In this document: one piece after another, positions 44,000-55,237 of the stretch
Numbering within the stretch: position 1 is the first letter of the stretch
Layout: each line of letters starts with the position of its first letter
Assembly (NCBI GenBank): GCA_014871385.1
Contig: CM026428.1
Coordinates: 1,213,088 to 1,277,087, forward strand
From: Ceratodon purpureus
Lineage: Eukaryota > Streptophyta > Bryopsida > Pseudoditrichales > Ditrichaceae
Length of the DNA: 64,000 bases
Direction: 5' to 3'
Translations under genes and position numbers: made by a program
Notes under the pieces: model-generated
Seen by the model: only the letters and a program-made list of their open reading frames with translations
Databases searched by the model: none
Told to the model about the DNA's origin: nothing

Positions 44000-44720
44000 G
44001 AATGTAGAGAGCACATGGTAGAGGAGGAGAAGAGGATTGCCGAAGTTCTGCTTGCAGAGAGAGAAGGTTGCCGCAGAGGCAATGCGCCGCAGGAAGGGTC
44101 GAGGCTTGAACCCGACAGCCCGGTGACACATCGAAGAGGGACATCGGACAGAGGAGAGGGTGCGTCAAATAGAGCGAGAGGGCAGTCGGGGAGAGTGGAA
44201 GGGGCATTGCATAGGAGGGAGGGGTGGTAGGGAGAGAGGGAGAGGTGGTAGGGGGAAAAGGGGAGGGATGGCAATGAGAGGGGGAGGTACTACAGGGAGA
44301 GGGGGGAGGGGGGGGGGGGGGTTGGCAGGGAGAGGAGGAGGGGCGGTCGAGAGAAGCGGAGAAGCATAGAGAAGAGAGGAGTAGGGGCGTTGGGGAGCGG
44401 GGAGGGGGTTTGGAGAAGAGAGGAAAAGCAGCAGAGAGAGTCTGGGAAGCGACAAAGAGAAAAGGAGCGGCGTTGGAGAGGAGTGGAGAATGGGCGGAGG
44501 AGAGGGCTTTAGGTTGCAATTGGAATCCAGAGTTTGAAGGGAGGGACTAGGATGATGAAGAGGGACGTAGTATGGGAGAAGAAGTAGATGAGGAGGATGT
44601 ATGGGAGAGCTTTGTTGCGTTCGAGGTGGGAGACCACCGATGAGAAAGTCCGAGAAGACAGTGGAGAGACAACGAGGTTGATAGGGGGGAGGCGCCGATA
44701 GATAAGAGTTGGAGTGGGAA
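44000..44720 (+). repeat. Purine-rich (GA/GG) low-complexity tract with a long G-run
   Basis: Strong strand asymmetry: the + strand is almost all G and A, with GAGGGGGAGG-type words. A G-run with little interruption lies at about 44299-44321. Open frames on either strand here are low-complexity by-products. The G-runs could form G-quadruplexes, and the tract could form triplex DNA. Confidence 0.7.
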
Positions 44721-44868
44721 TGGACCATTTGGATTAGGCTTCTCTAATACTAGCAGGGGCGCCGCATTGCATCAAAGAGGTCAAGGATGAGAGACCTACA
44801 CCACAATCACTGATAATGAGCACCCGGCAATGATGCAGGTGTAGATTTCTTGTTTTGATTTTATTTTT

Positions 44869-45130
44869 TTGAGGATTTTGCTGATCTTGGTCTTCCCTTT
44901 CTTTGTGCTGATCATAGCCTTGGTTGTTGTTGTCTTCGTCATATTGATGCTGATCGTCCTTGCCTTGATGTTTTTTTATGGTCATGCCCTTCTTTGTGCT
45001 GATCATTGTCTTGCTCGTTGTTGTCTTGATCATGTTGTTGTTGATCGCCCTTGTTGTTTCTGCTAATATTGGTCTTGCTCCTTGTTGTGGCCTTGATGTT
45101 GTTGATTTCTGTCTTCGTGATATTGTTGTT
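44869..45130 (+). repeat. Degenerate tandem repeat of about 90 bp
   Basis: CTTTGTGCTGATCATAGCCTTG (about 44902) recurs as CTTTGTGCTGATCATTGTCTTG (about 44993), and further degenerate copies of GTTGTTGTCTTSRTCATRTTG follow. Antisense reading gives Asp/Gln/His-rich low-complexity peptide, not a recognised protein. Confidence 0.6.
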
Positions 45131-45806
45131 CAAGTGCACTAAATTTACTATGTCTTGTTGTTGTAGGCAAGGAATTTCATTTGTTCCCTAGATGTGTTAG
45201 TTTGTGGCTACAAATGCAAGCAGACAATTCAGAATGGAACATGATAGTTAGTGGGGCTTCATGTCGAGTAGAATTAGATGATGATGTTGAGATGGTAGAA
45301 TTAAGGCACGTCAATGGATGTATCCAACTTTATTAAAAATAAAATGTTTTGATCCTTTAATACAATGATTTGTATCCTTGAAATCATCATAGATATGCAA
45401 AACAATTTGAAGGACATAATATTCTACATCAATTGCTATTTGTTAGCAAATACCATTCAATGAATCCATTCTCAATGAAGAAGTAATTAAATCACTATAT
45501 AGAATTCAAGCTCCTCTACCTAGTACCTACAACAAACAAATTCACCACTAAAAACTGAAGTCATCATTTCAAATGTTAAGAGCCGAACTTGTAACAACTA
45601 TGAAAAATTTGAATTATTTTGAACTTGAGAAAATGCATTGTTGCAAAAACAAACATGAAATTGTAAAATAAATTGGAATAATTTTGCTTCTTAATAAAAG
45701 TATTTGTTAATTTATAAGAAAAAGTTTTAGCATTCTACACCGTCCATTATTTTTTCTAATATCTAAATTGTTTTTTAGACTCAATTCCATAAGTTGAGTT
45801 GAATGA
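45131..45806. other. Non-coding spacer
   Basis: AT-rich, with no gene supported. Confidence 0.4.
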
Positions 45807-45808
45807 TA

Positions 45809-46101
45809 CTCCATCCGTCTCAAAATAATATTGTGATTTGCTTAATTTAGCTTTTTTAAGGTAGAGAGTGCCTAGACACTTTGTCTGTGTGGAGTAACGC
45901 GCTTTTAGACCCTTTTGATGCTCAGGTAGCAAATCATGGACACTTGTTTGACTTCTACACCAACTACGTACTATAGGATGTCCTCCTTCCTTGCGGGAGA
46001 AGTAGGAAATTATTCTGAGACAACCTTTTTTAGCAAATCAAGGTATTTTTTTGAGACAAATTTTTCAAGCAAATCACAATATTATTTTGAGATGGAGGAA
46101 G
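45809..46101. mobile_element. Stowaway-type (Tc1/mariner) MITE, 293 bp
   Basis: The left end CTCCATCCGTCTCAAAATAA is mirrored at the right end (…TTATTTTGAGATGGAGGAAG). The inverted match continues inwards for about 36 bases to CAAATCACAATATT. TA dinucleotides flank both sides (45807-45808 and 46102-46103), as expected for Stowaway elements. The inner right end contains a second diverged copy of the terminal motif (AGCAAATCAAGGTATTTTTTTGAGAC). Confidence 0.85.
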
Positions 46102-46103
46102 TA

Positions 46104-47071
46104 CATTTGTCAAATAGAGCTTTTCAAAGAATTTTTAATAAACATTTATTGTAATCTTTCAGCCAAATTTAGACAAGTTATAAGTGCACAAACATGAACC
46201 ACACTTACAATTGAGCTTTAATATCATAAAAGCAAATGTGTTTTTATTTTAATTCAAGCCTTCAAATTTTACACTTAGGTAATTTAACGAGTATAAATTT
46301 AAATTTCTGTCCCTTGTGGTATACTAAACTTAACATGGAAAGAATGCAAATCCTCTCTAAAGTCATACTGATTTCCAAAACAAATCATGAGTTTTAGAGT
46401 CATGTTAACTAAAATATCAATGTTTAAAGTTTTCAGTTTAAAAATGCTCAATTCAAATACAAGTTTTGTATTTTTGATTATTCATCCAAATATTGTCCAA
46501 TAAAGTCACTTTCCACACTTCAAATAATACTATAAATTTTTAGTATTTTTTGTTTAATTTTTTAGACAACTCTTTGATTTAGTTCTTTGAAAAAATGAGC
46601 AAACTTACCTTTATTGTTGGATACTATACTCTAGATGTATAATATTAATATGTCTGTATATATGAACACACATGAATGTATGAGTGTATGTGGAGTAGAA
46701 TACATGTATAAAACTATACATGTGTTTAAAGGGGGTGCAAGTTTGAAATGTGAGACACTACGATTTCTAAGTCAAGCTCACGATCATGAAACTTTCACCA
46801 AAACATTTGCCTTCTATTGCAAATTGAAAGTAAGGAATTTTTTTATTGCTCTTCAAGGGTACTTGAGCCACGACCTCGCTTGAAAGCTTGCTTTAGAAGT
46901 GCACGCACAACTTAGAAAAATTTGACATCCCCTATGATTTTGTATTAATACCATGAAAACAAGTACGAACGATTATAAATTAGAATCTAAAAGACATATT
47001 ACAGATTCCGAACGTTGTTACACTAGATGATTTTGTAGTCGTTGTTTGGATGTATTGTTGCCCAGGAACTC
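46104..47071. other. Non-coding spacer
   Basis: AT-rich with no gene supported. Confidence 0.4.
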
Positions 47072-47401
47072 CTAGTCAAGGAAGTTTTCCTTCCAGGTGC
47101 ACCACCCGGCCGCACTTTTTGTGAAGGTGTATGTGGCCACCCAGTGCTCCTTCTGCCACTGCTCAAGATGGCTCCGGATGATCTTCTTCCACTCAGACTT
47201 CAATGGCATCCACTTCTGGACCATTTCCGAGTCCTTCAAGTTGTACAACTTGCCGAGCAGCCTGGCACACTCCATCTTTTCTAAGTCAACAATGAACTAA
47301 CTGTAGTGCACATTACCATCTTGGATCTTCACAAGAATCTCCTTCAGCGACATCGAGGGAGTATCAACCGCCTTTCCTTGTTGAGCCCGATTCGATGCCA
47401 T
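47072..47401 (-). pseudogene. Small ORF of unknown family with one in-frame TAG
   Basis: From an ATG at 47401 the minus strand reads MASNRAQQGKAV..., hits a TAG at about 47299, and then continues in the same frame as FIVDLEKMECARLLGKLYNL and a Trp/Lys-rich C-terminal part (WMPLKSEWKKII, WQKEHWVA) to a TAG at 47074-47072. The GC content and protein-like composition stand out from the AT-rich surroundings, which suggests a decayed gene of transferred or mobile origin. I recognise no domain. Confidence 0.4.
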
Positions 47402-48779
47402 TGCTAATCTTGTTTAAAACACAAATTCTTACCACAAAGTTTCCCTTTCCACAATCCGACTCCTCAAGTCTTAAGCCCATTTGATGCGCTATTACTTAGA
47501 CGCAGAAAGTAGAAAAAAACTACAGGTTTCTATACTCAAATCCTATCCTGCATTCCATCCTATCCGAGCAGTAAAACGAGAGAGAGAGAAAACGTGAAAA
47601 GCAAAGTATGAGAAGGAGGAGCGCAAGAGCAAAAGCTTGACCAATGGACCAATGGTGAAGGAGAGAGGAAACAAGTTGGGGAATTGACACGACCCAAAAT
47701 GGTTTGCTGATTTTTGGCGGCTATAATCAAAAACCATAATCATCATAATCATAATCATGAATGCCCGCCGTTCCGGATGTCCGCCATTCCGTCTTCTTGC
47801 GTTTCTGCCCTTTCTCTTCTTGCGCTTGCGCTATTCTGCATGGACTAGCGTCAGCCGGAATTGGATCGGATGCCAGAATCCAGATATCTGATCCAGGATT
47901 TTCTCCCGAGCATCCGAGCTCTGTTGGATCTTGGCTAAATTTCCTCTTTCCGTATCTCTGGAATTTTAAGTGGTTTATTACACTAACAATCGGGAAGACT
48001 ATCCAGATCCATATTATTGACAATTCACTTTGTTCAAGACAAAGTATTTGTCCATTTTTCATAATTATTCAATTTTTCAGAGAGACGTGTCACGTGTGGT
48101 TAAATCTTCTACCCCAAAAACTTAGGCGTATCTCAGAACTTGCAAATTTTGCATACAAATTTCTTCTTGAAATTATAAATACTTCAAAAGTATTTTTTGT
48201 ACTTAGAAATACTCATATCAATAATCAGATACATTAGAAATTATTATTAAAAATAATAATAAAAAATTTATAAAAATAAAATAAAAAAATAATTAATTTA
48301 TAAAAATAAAAAAAACATATATATGTCAAAGATAGATGATACAAGTATAGGATATTCTTTGTACTCCGGTAACTATGATGTATATCATTCTCTTGTAAGT
48401 ATTTATAATTGAATGAAAGATGAACAAAACAATGAGTTTTGAGGGTCTTTTTTAGTCCAATATACTCTACAAAGTCTTGCAACCCAGGCTAATATGTACA
48501 AAAGTTGTGTTGCCACATTTTCATTCACATAAATTTAAGGTGAAGAATTTAAACTTGTGTATTACACCAAAGCTTGATCAAATATAGTCATACAAAGTAT
48601 CATTAAAAATGTATAGTAATACAGAAGCCCACTCTAATTTAAAATGTACAATATGTCTTCTTCATTAGCAATTACAATAAGAGTATACAAGAATTTATAG
48701 AGGAGCTTCAAGAGTTTCCAGAAGGTATTATATACATAATCTCCTTTCAAAATGTTGTCAATCTAAGCATCTAACTTAT
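47402..48779. other. Intergenic region
   Basis: No gene is supported. Around 48240-48320 the sequence is extremely AT-rich. The part next to 48780 is probably the 3' UTR of the kinase gene. Confidence 0.4.
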
Positions 48780-50687
48780 CTAATTTACAAATTTATCATC
48801 AAATAGCCGAAATTTAACATCCGCAATAACATCCCATTCCTCCTTCTCCTGACACCAATCACAAATTGGGTAATCCTTATTCCCTTCATAATGACCATGG
48901 TTGTTCATTTCAGCACAACCCTGGTGTCGATTCACTAACGGAGGCAATTTCCTCACACGTTCATTCCAATTTGTCAATAAAATCACTTTTTTTTGCATTG
49001 AAATCAACCTTTGATTCTCATCAAGAATGCCTTCCTCGTCGGGATATGAGTTGTCACCTTCCATCCCCTCAAAAACAGCTTCAATAATGTAGAGACGTAA
49101 TCTCGAAACAGCTTCTTTGACGTTAATGAATGGAAATGCATGAACCAGTTCCACAGCCAAACGGTTCACTTTCGTAAGTCCCTTCGTTCTTTTGAACCAA
49201 AGTGACCATGGAAGTGAAGGATGATCAATATATGGCTTATAGCCAAATCTATTCACAAACTTCTTCAAGGTTCTCGTCCATCGCATCTCCAACTCCACAA
49301 AGTCGAGTTCATCTCTCTCCACGAAAAACTCCTTTGGATACTTTGATCGTAACTTCTCTTCAATTTGTTCCAACCTTGCAATGCATTCTTCAGTCGACGG
49401 TCTGTTCTTCGCTGGAGGCAAGTGCGCCACTTCATCCACCATCTTCGCCAAATACCTCGGAAGCTCATGAAGTATTTGTTTGAACTCCATCAGAATGGCA
49501 TCGAAAGTTGGCCGTTGCTGTGGATCTTGATGCCAACACCTGTGGATCAGGTCTCTAATCGCCGGATTCAAGTTCGCAGGCAGCTCTGGCCTCATCCCTT
49601 GCTTGACCACACAATCAAAATGATCCTCCCTTGATCTTCCCTCGAATGGTCTACCTCCTGTCAAAATCTCATAGCATGTCAGTCCATAACAGTAAACATC
49701 AGCCATGGGACTCCAAGGAATGTTCCCTTTTATTGCTTGCATCTGCTCCAGAGTGTACTCTTTCTCCATTCGCAACCGTAATCGCTCTGCAATGCCTTCG
49801 AGAATCTCCGGTGCTCTCCAAAAAAGAGTGCCTTCAACACTTTCAGCGACGTCGAAGTCGCCGATGTACGCTCCCCAAGGCATGTTATCTTCGTCACTTT
49901 TGAATACAAAAACGTTATCTGCCTTGAGATCTCGATGTAAGATGCCCTCTTGATGCACTATCTTCATACCCACTGCGATACGGACCATCATATTGATAGC
50001 AACACCAGGTTTCAGCTTTACCTCGTCAAGCACATTACGAAGCGAGCAATCATACTTCTTCATCAAAAGACAGAACGATCCCGTTTTAGACGAACTTTCT
50101 TCCGCAGATTTGTGCTTTTCTCTGCACATATTTCCGCAGATTCGAAACGATAGCTTCTTCATCCATGTCGCAGCCTTGCTTACAAATCCATAGCTTGGAA
50201 CCTCTTCCTCTTCTTCCTCAGAACCAGAACCATAAGCTTCATAGTCTCGGCAGTAGCCATAAAATTCGCAGATGAAGCCGCCATAGTATTCCTTCAATCC
50301 ATGGACCTGCTCCTGCCACTGACCATGGAGGCTGTCGATCGATAAGCCGTAGAATTTCTTCATTGCGTAGGTTTGATATCTCGCATTCAGACCGACATGT
50401 TCCACACCAGTGTCGACAACAACTTCGTGAATCGAAGCTTGCCCTCCTCTTCCAAGTACCGTTCCTTTCTTGACATACTTGATATCTGCAAGTCCTGTCC
50501 TCTTCACCTCTTTGATGTCCGTGCTTTGATACTCTTTCAACAACGTTGGATATACCCTTGCAGGAGCTGGTGCACTTATTGGTGTCGGTTCTGATATGGA
50601 AGTGTAGTACTGATCGTAACCTCCTCTTATCTTTGATGCTTCTCGGATTTTGGTGACCTCCTTGGCCTGCTCCGTTGCCATATCCAT
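48780..50687 (-). CDS. Intronless protein kinase with unusual DFD motif and long C-terminal region, 635 aa
   Basis: A single uninterrupted frame runs from the ATG at 50687 to a TAG. The kinase domain spans roughly residues 68-410: Gly-rich loop LGRGGQASIHEV (78-88), YAMKK (Lys110/111), HRDLKADN (251-258), IGDFDVAE (DFD at 277-279 instead of DFG), RAPEIL (APE 292-294), MADVYCYG (Asp330) and QRPTF (391-395). An acidic insert (EEEEEE, 157-162) and a Lys/Ser-rich stretch interrupt the N-lobe. The last 200 residues form a helical, Trp-rich region with a possible Cys pair (CDWCQEKEEW), not recognised as a known domain. The HRD and Lys suggest activity, but loss of the DFG Gly may alter activation-loop movement. 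Typical plant Ser/Thr kinases have several introns, so the single exon could reflect retroposition or an expanded lineage family. Confidence 0.9.
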   Translation of the reverse strand: MDMATEQAKEVTKIREASKIRGGYDQYYTSISEPTPISAPAPARVYPTLLKEYQSTDIKEVKRTGLADIKYVKKGTVLGRGGQASIHEVVVDTGVEHVGLNARYQTYAMKKFYGLSIDSLHGQWQEQVHGLKEYYGGFICEFYGYCRDYEAYGSGSEEEEEEVPSYGFVSKAATWMKKLSFRICGNMCREKHKSAEESSSKTGSFCLLMKKYDCSLRNVLDEVKLKPGVAINMMVRIAVGMKIVHQEGILHRDLKADNVFVFKSDEDNMPWGAYIGDFDVAESVEGTLFWRAPEILEGIAERLRLRMEKEYTLEQMQAIKGNIPWSPMADVYCYGLTCYEILTGGRPFEGRSREDHFDCVVKQGMRPELPANLNPAIRDLIHRCWHQDPQQRPTFDAILMEFKQILHELPRYLAKMVDEVAHLPPAKNRPSTEECIARLEQIEEKLRSKYPKEFFVERDELDFVELEMRWTRTLKKFVNRFGYKPYIDHPSLPWSLWFKRTKGLTKVNRLAVELVHAFPFINVKEAVSRLRLYIIEAVFEGMEGDNSYPDEEGILDENQRLISMQKKVILLTNWNERVRKLPPLVNRHQGCAEMNNHGHYEGNKDYPICDWCQEKEEWDVIADVKFRLFDDKFVN

Positions 50688-51593
50688 TCTACAAGCAAGA
50701 AGACCTCAACCTTTTGAAACTTAAGTACGATCAGATGTGCTCCTTTCAAAAGCATTCACTTAAAGAAACTTACGGCAAAATAGAATAAATAACATATATA
50801 TGGAAACAGAGACATGTCGATGTGAATTCCATTACAAGCACCTCTAGACTTTCACATACCCAAACAAATAGTACGTACATTTGGACATTCACATGACCAA
50901 ACATTACTTTCACATGTAAGCATCAAAGAAAAACAACAAGATCAGTCGTCCGGACCGGAGCTACACGAAGCAATAGGAAGGAGCGGCTAGAATGCGTACC
51001 TCGAGAATGGGATGCAGGATCTGAACACCATCCACGGTCGGAGCAGCTGGTTTGCGATAGCTTAATCCGATCGAGAGTGACAAGGGCATGCATATCCGAG
51101 CTAAACTTGATCGAGGAGCGGAGACTGGATGTGACTCGCAGCATCACATAGCGATAAATATGTGCTGCACACAAGCTGGTGCGAAGAAAGAAGAAGGTTG
51201 CTTTCCTTGTCCCTGATCGCGGCGTGACAGCTGCAGCAATGGTGAACTCGGCGGCCAATGTTTTATGGATGTTCTACCATATTTCGGACCTGCCCATATT
51301 CTCCATGCCCGGGCCACCCGCGTCCCTTCCCGCCCTGCCCGCCCACAGTGGCTGCCCGGTCAAAAACTGAAACTGTTGTTTTTTTTGCATTTTTGCAGTC
51401 CTTTGCTAATCTCTTTTAAAAAAATTGAGTGCTCCTTGGTGTCATGCGTGTCATCAAGAATTATCCCTTTAACTCACTGAAGAAAAATCAAATTTAAAAT
51501 AATCTGTGAAGATAACGCAGGCTTAGTAATTCAATACACAAACCAAAACAGGAGAACAATGAGCAAGATAACATTTACTGCACATTTTATTTT
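50688..51593. other. Promoter and intergenic region upstream of the kinase gene
   Basis: No further coding sequence is supported. The stretch 50690-51180 is the probable 5' UTR and promoter of the kinase. Confidence 0.4.
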
Positions 51594-52018
51594 TTATAAT
51601 CCAGGTTCAAACAGCACATCACCCACCAAGCTCTCAGATAACTTAAACTCATGCTCCACGAGCTTCCAACCATCATCCCAAATGTAGGACGCGAAGCAGT
51701 TACACTCAAGCGATCCCTGCGACATGTACCACAAAGCAATGTCACCTCATACACAAGTTCATGCATATCATCATATCTCTGCGACGCCACTCTGCTATAA
51801 TGTGTAATTGCTCTTTCCTTTATCGGTTTCAACTTTCAACCCAAATACTCCTCTTTCACAAGAAACACGTCCTTATTGGAAAATTGAAATCTACCTGCAG
51901 AGGTACTAGCTGAACCCTCCATAATGTTCAATAGGCTCTTGGTCTGTTCTTCAAACCAGATATCATGATAATAGGCTAGTGATCCTGGAGATAGTTTAGC
52001 TATGAGGACCACTTCCAC
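51594..52018 (-). pseudogene. Possible relic exons of an unknown gene
   Basis: On the minus strand the segment from 52018 reads VVLIAKLSPGSLAYYHDIWFEEQTK with no break for 60 residues. After an acceptor-like CATGTCGCAG (about 51716), a second segment reads GSLECNCFASYIWDDGWKLV and then EHEFKLSESLVGDVLFEPGL before a TAA near 51595. The two parts are in different frames and would need an intron or are broken. Codon use is protein-like. I recognise no family. Confidence 0.4.
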
Positions 52019-52872
52019 ATTCGAAACACCACTGTGAGATCAGGAGATGCAGAGTAGTTGACATATTGATATTTTTTGCAAAGCCTTCTTGAAGGGTATA
52101 TAAGGACTTAAAACAACTTCAAGCTTCGTCAACCCTTAGTATGAGATAGAACTAAAAGGATGAGGAAAGACTTCATTTGGATACATCTTACTTTGGGACT
52201 CTTTCTCAATGACCCTTGCAGGATTTTGAGTCTCAAGTGTTTTCATAACCAGGAACTGCAAAATAATCTTTTATCGCATACGGTATTTCCAATAACCTGA
52301 GGGTAAGCCAAGATTTCCTCGTTGTGCTCTCAAACACGCAGAATTGGTTTCTAACCTTCAGAAGATATTACTTACAAACCAGAGTCAAATTACAGTTCTC
52401 AGCTTCACAATCCACATCATTTTGGCAATTCACGTTTCCAGGCACTACCACAGGACGACAATCCTCTTGCCAACAAACTCTGTATTCGAGAGAGACCCAA
52501 CTCTATGAATCGAGAAAATATGCAGAGTGGCCTGTCCCGATAGACCTGTCTCATTCCCAAAAAGTGTGAATCCCATAAATACGCAAGGCCACTGCCTGAA
52601 AATCACAAAAAGTTCCAACTCCCAGGGGAGGGGACCAATTGTCAGCCTGCATAGCTTATGAGCCTCAGTCTAGAAATAAATATTACATTTTATTGGCCTC
52701 TCCTGCCCATATCAAAGGATGAAGATTGATCAATTTGCCGAAGCCGCATCCCTCGACGAGATTGTCTCAGAGCCTGATGGTCCATCCTTCTCTAACCACC
52801 ACAACGCCACCACAACCGGTTCAAAGCAGAAAACCAATCTATAGACACCCAACATATGGCACGTAGTGGAAC
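52019..52872. other. Non-coding region downstream of the pyruvate kinase gene
   Basis: No gene is supported. The right part is probably the 3' UTR of the pyruvate kinase. Confidence 0.4.
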
Positions 52873-55237
52873 CTATCTATTATGATGGAAAGTAGACATC
52901 CTTGCATAATATTTCGTATCCTTGACCTCCATGATTTTGATTACAGATGCTACCCCAATCCGGTGAATCGCGACTATGGAGTCACCACCTAGAACAAGTC
53001 TCCGATTCAGTGCGTATTTAATAGCAGCATTCAAGATAGCTTCTGTTGACTCTGAATCCGTCGACCTAGCTGACCCCTCCGCCAGAATAGGGATCATACC
53101 CCTGCATACAAGAGCGTGTCTGCTGAAAAATCGATTCCCGAAAGAACAGGATCAAGAAAAATAAAATTATGATGCACCTTAGAAGATAAAATCAGACGTC
53201 AGATTACAGAAAACCCGAGGTCGACAGAGAACCAAAATGAATCATGCACAAGCCAATTATCGCCCACCTGCCAGATACCGTGCACCTCAGCGAAATGTGC
53301 ACAAATACACCTCAAAGGAGCAGGGTATTTGGCAAGTGTAGAAGAGAAGAGTTGAGCATCCTATTTCCGGAAGATAAATCGGCCAAGGTCAATACCGAAT
53401 CTAAACAATACAAACATGAACATCCAAGTGTGGCGTACCTGCAGATAAGACTGTGGTGAGCTGGATACTCCTCGCTGCATTGCCATTCTAGACTATCTGT
53501 GGTCATAATGGGGACGGCAACCGAAAGGATGGGCACATATGGCCGGTATTTGGCAACAAGCCCAGCAGTGGTGCCTCCTCGAGTCAGTACAATGATCAGA
53601 GAGGCCCGCACTTTGTTCGCTGTTCGGACAGCAGAAGAGGCTAGACTCTCCAAGGGGCTCATAGGCAATGGAACAGATTTCATGATCTCCTTGAATATGG
53701 CTGCGTAGTCCAGAGAAGCCTCTGCCTCCTGACAGATCCGGGACATCACTGCCACCTGTGCACAGCAATTCGTCTCATTCTTGTAAGCTTCAGAAGCATT
53801 TCACAACTTAAGGGAAATATAAGGACAAAAGGTTTAATATAATAGAGGATCATCAACGTACTGCAAGCTCAGGGTAGGACCCGTTCGCTGTCTCTCCACT
53901 AAGCATCACAGCATCTGTTCCGTCAAGCACGGCGTTCGCCACGTCGGTGGCTTCAGCACGGGTGGGACGAGGAGACTTGATCATCGACTCCAGCATCTGT
54001 GTCGCTGTCACCACCGGTTTCCCTGCAGAGTTGCACTTGTAGATCATCATCTTCTGCGCCAAAAAGATCTTCTCCGTTGGAATCTCCATACCCAAGTCGC
54101 CTCTTGCCACCATCACCCCATCCGTCTCCTTCAAAATATCATCGAAGTTCACCAGACCTTCCTGGTTCTCAACCTGCACACATCCATCTAATTTCTAAGC
54201 CGCAAGAAGAAATATATGCCTGAATCAGCAAAAGACATGACCCAAATGACAATATACTCCAAGGGCATTGTTCTGAAATCTTCCCTGCGACGGAGGCACT
54301 CACCTTTGATATGATATGGATTGATTTTGACGCCTCACCAAGCAGTTTCTTAATTGCAATGATATCGGACCCCTTTCGAACAAACGACGCTGCAATGAAG
54401 TCGATCTTGTTTGGAACACCCCAGTTCATGATGTCATCGATATCCTTCTCTGTGATGGTCGGCAAGTCCACCACAACTCCAGGCAAATTCACATTCTTCT
54501 TCTCTCCAAGCATAGCTGTGTTTTCGCACCTGCACTTCACCATGCCTTTCTCACGGTCACACTCCAGAACCGTCAGGGTAATGGATCCATCAGAGCACAG
54601 GATGGTGTTTCCAGGCTCCAAATCCACCGCAAGCTTTTTGTAGCTCATGGAAATCATGTTCTCGTCACCCTTGTGGGTGTAGTCGGTTGTGATCCAGATT
54701 TCCTTGTTACGCACCAACTGGATGGGCTTTCCAGTTGCCAACTCCCCAGTTCGAATCTCCGGCCCCTGCCATCATAAATAACGAAAGAGCAAGCTGAGGT
54801 AATTCCTCATGTGTTTGGAATTACACCTAACAAAACAAAGCTTTTGAACTAAGCTTCCCACTTTATAAGCTCTACACAACGACAGCAAAAAATATACAAT
54901 TCCAAGACAATGGAAAGTCAAATTAACCTAATAAATTTTGGAGAACCATGATGGTGAGAAATTTCTGTACCTTGGTATCCAAGAGCACTGCGCACAATAT
55001 TTGGGTATTGACCATGGCTTGTCTAAGGTTGTTCAAAGTATATTGTTGGTAATCATGTGATCCATGAGAAAAGTTAAACCGGGCCACATTCATGCCAGCA
55101 CGAAGTAGCTTCTCTAGAATGGGCACTTCTCGGGATTTGGGCCCCAAGGTGCAGATAATCTTGGTCTTGGCAATTTTGAGATGGCCATCATCTGGTGTTT
55201 TACCCAGAATGTGGGGAATGTCGGTCTTAGTCGCCAT
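52873..55237 (-). CDS. PK: Pyruvate kinase, cytosolic plant type, 5 exons, 528 aa
   Basis: Exons 55237-54971, 54765-54304, 54173-53862, 53755-53439 and 53101-52873 join with GT-AG borders and matching phases. The enzyme transfers phosphate from phosphoenolpyruvate to ADP at the end of glycolysis. Visible signatures are [22 protein letters not shown], the LLDTK end of exon 1, GPEIRTGE, and the active-site signature IISKVENQEGL, split between exons 2 and 3 (Lys243). Further ones are [54 protein letters not shown] and [22 protein letters not shown]. There is no N-terminal transit peptide, which indicates the cytosol. The length is slightly above the usual 500-527 because the C-terminus extends about 17 residues beyond VIKIMEVK. 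Confidence 0.97.

Noticed and set aside
43893..44728. Pro/Ser/Leu-rich frames of 187-208 codons on the minus strand
   Set aside because: Antisense of the purine-rich tract; extreme composition bias explains the lack of stops.
53493..53768. Alternative minus-strand frame overlapping exon 4 of pyruvate kinase
   Set aside because: Shadow of the real exon, which carries family motifs and fits both splice phases.
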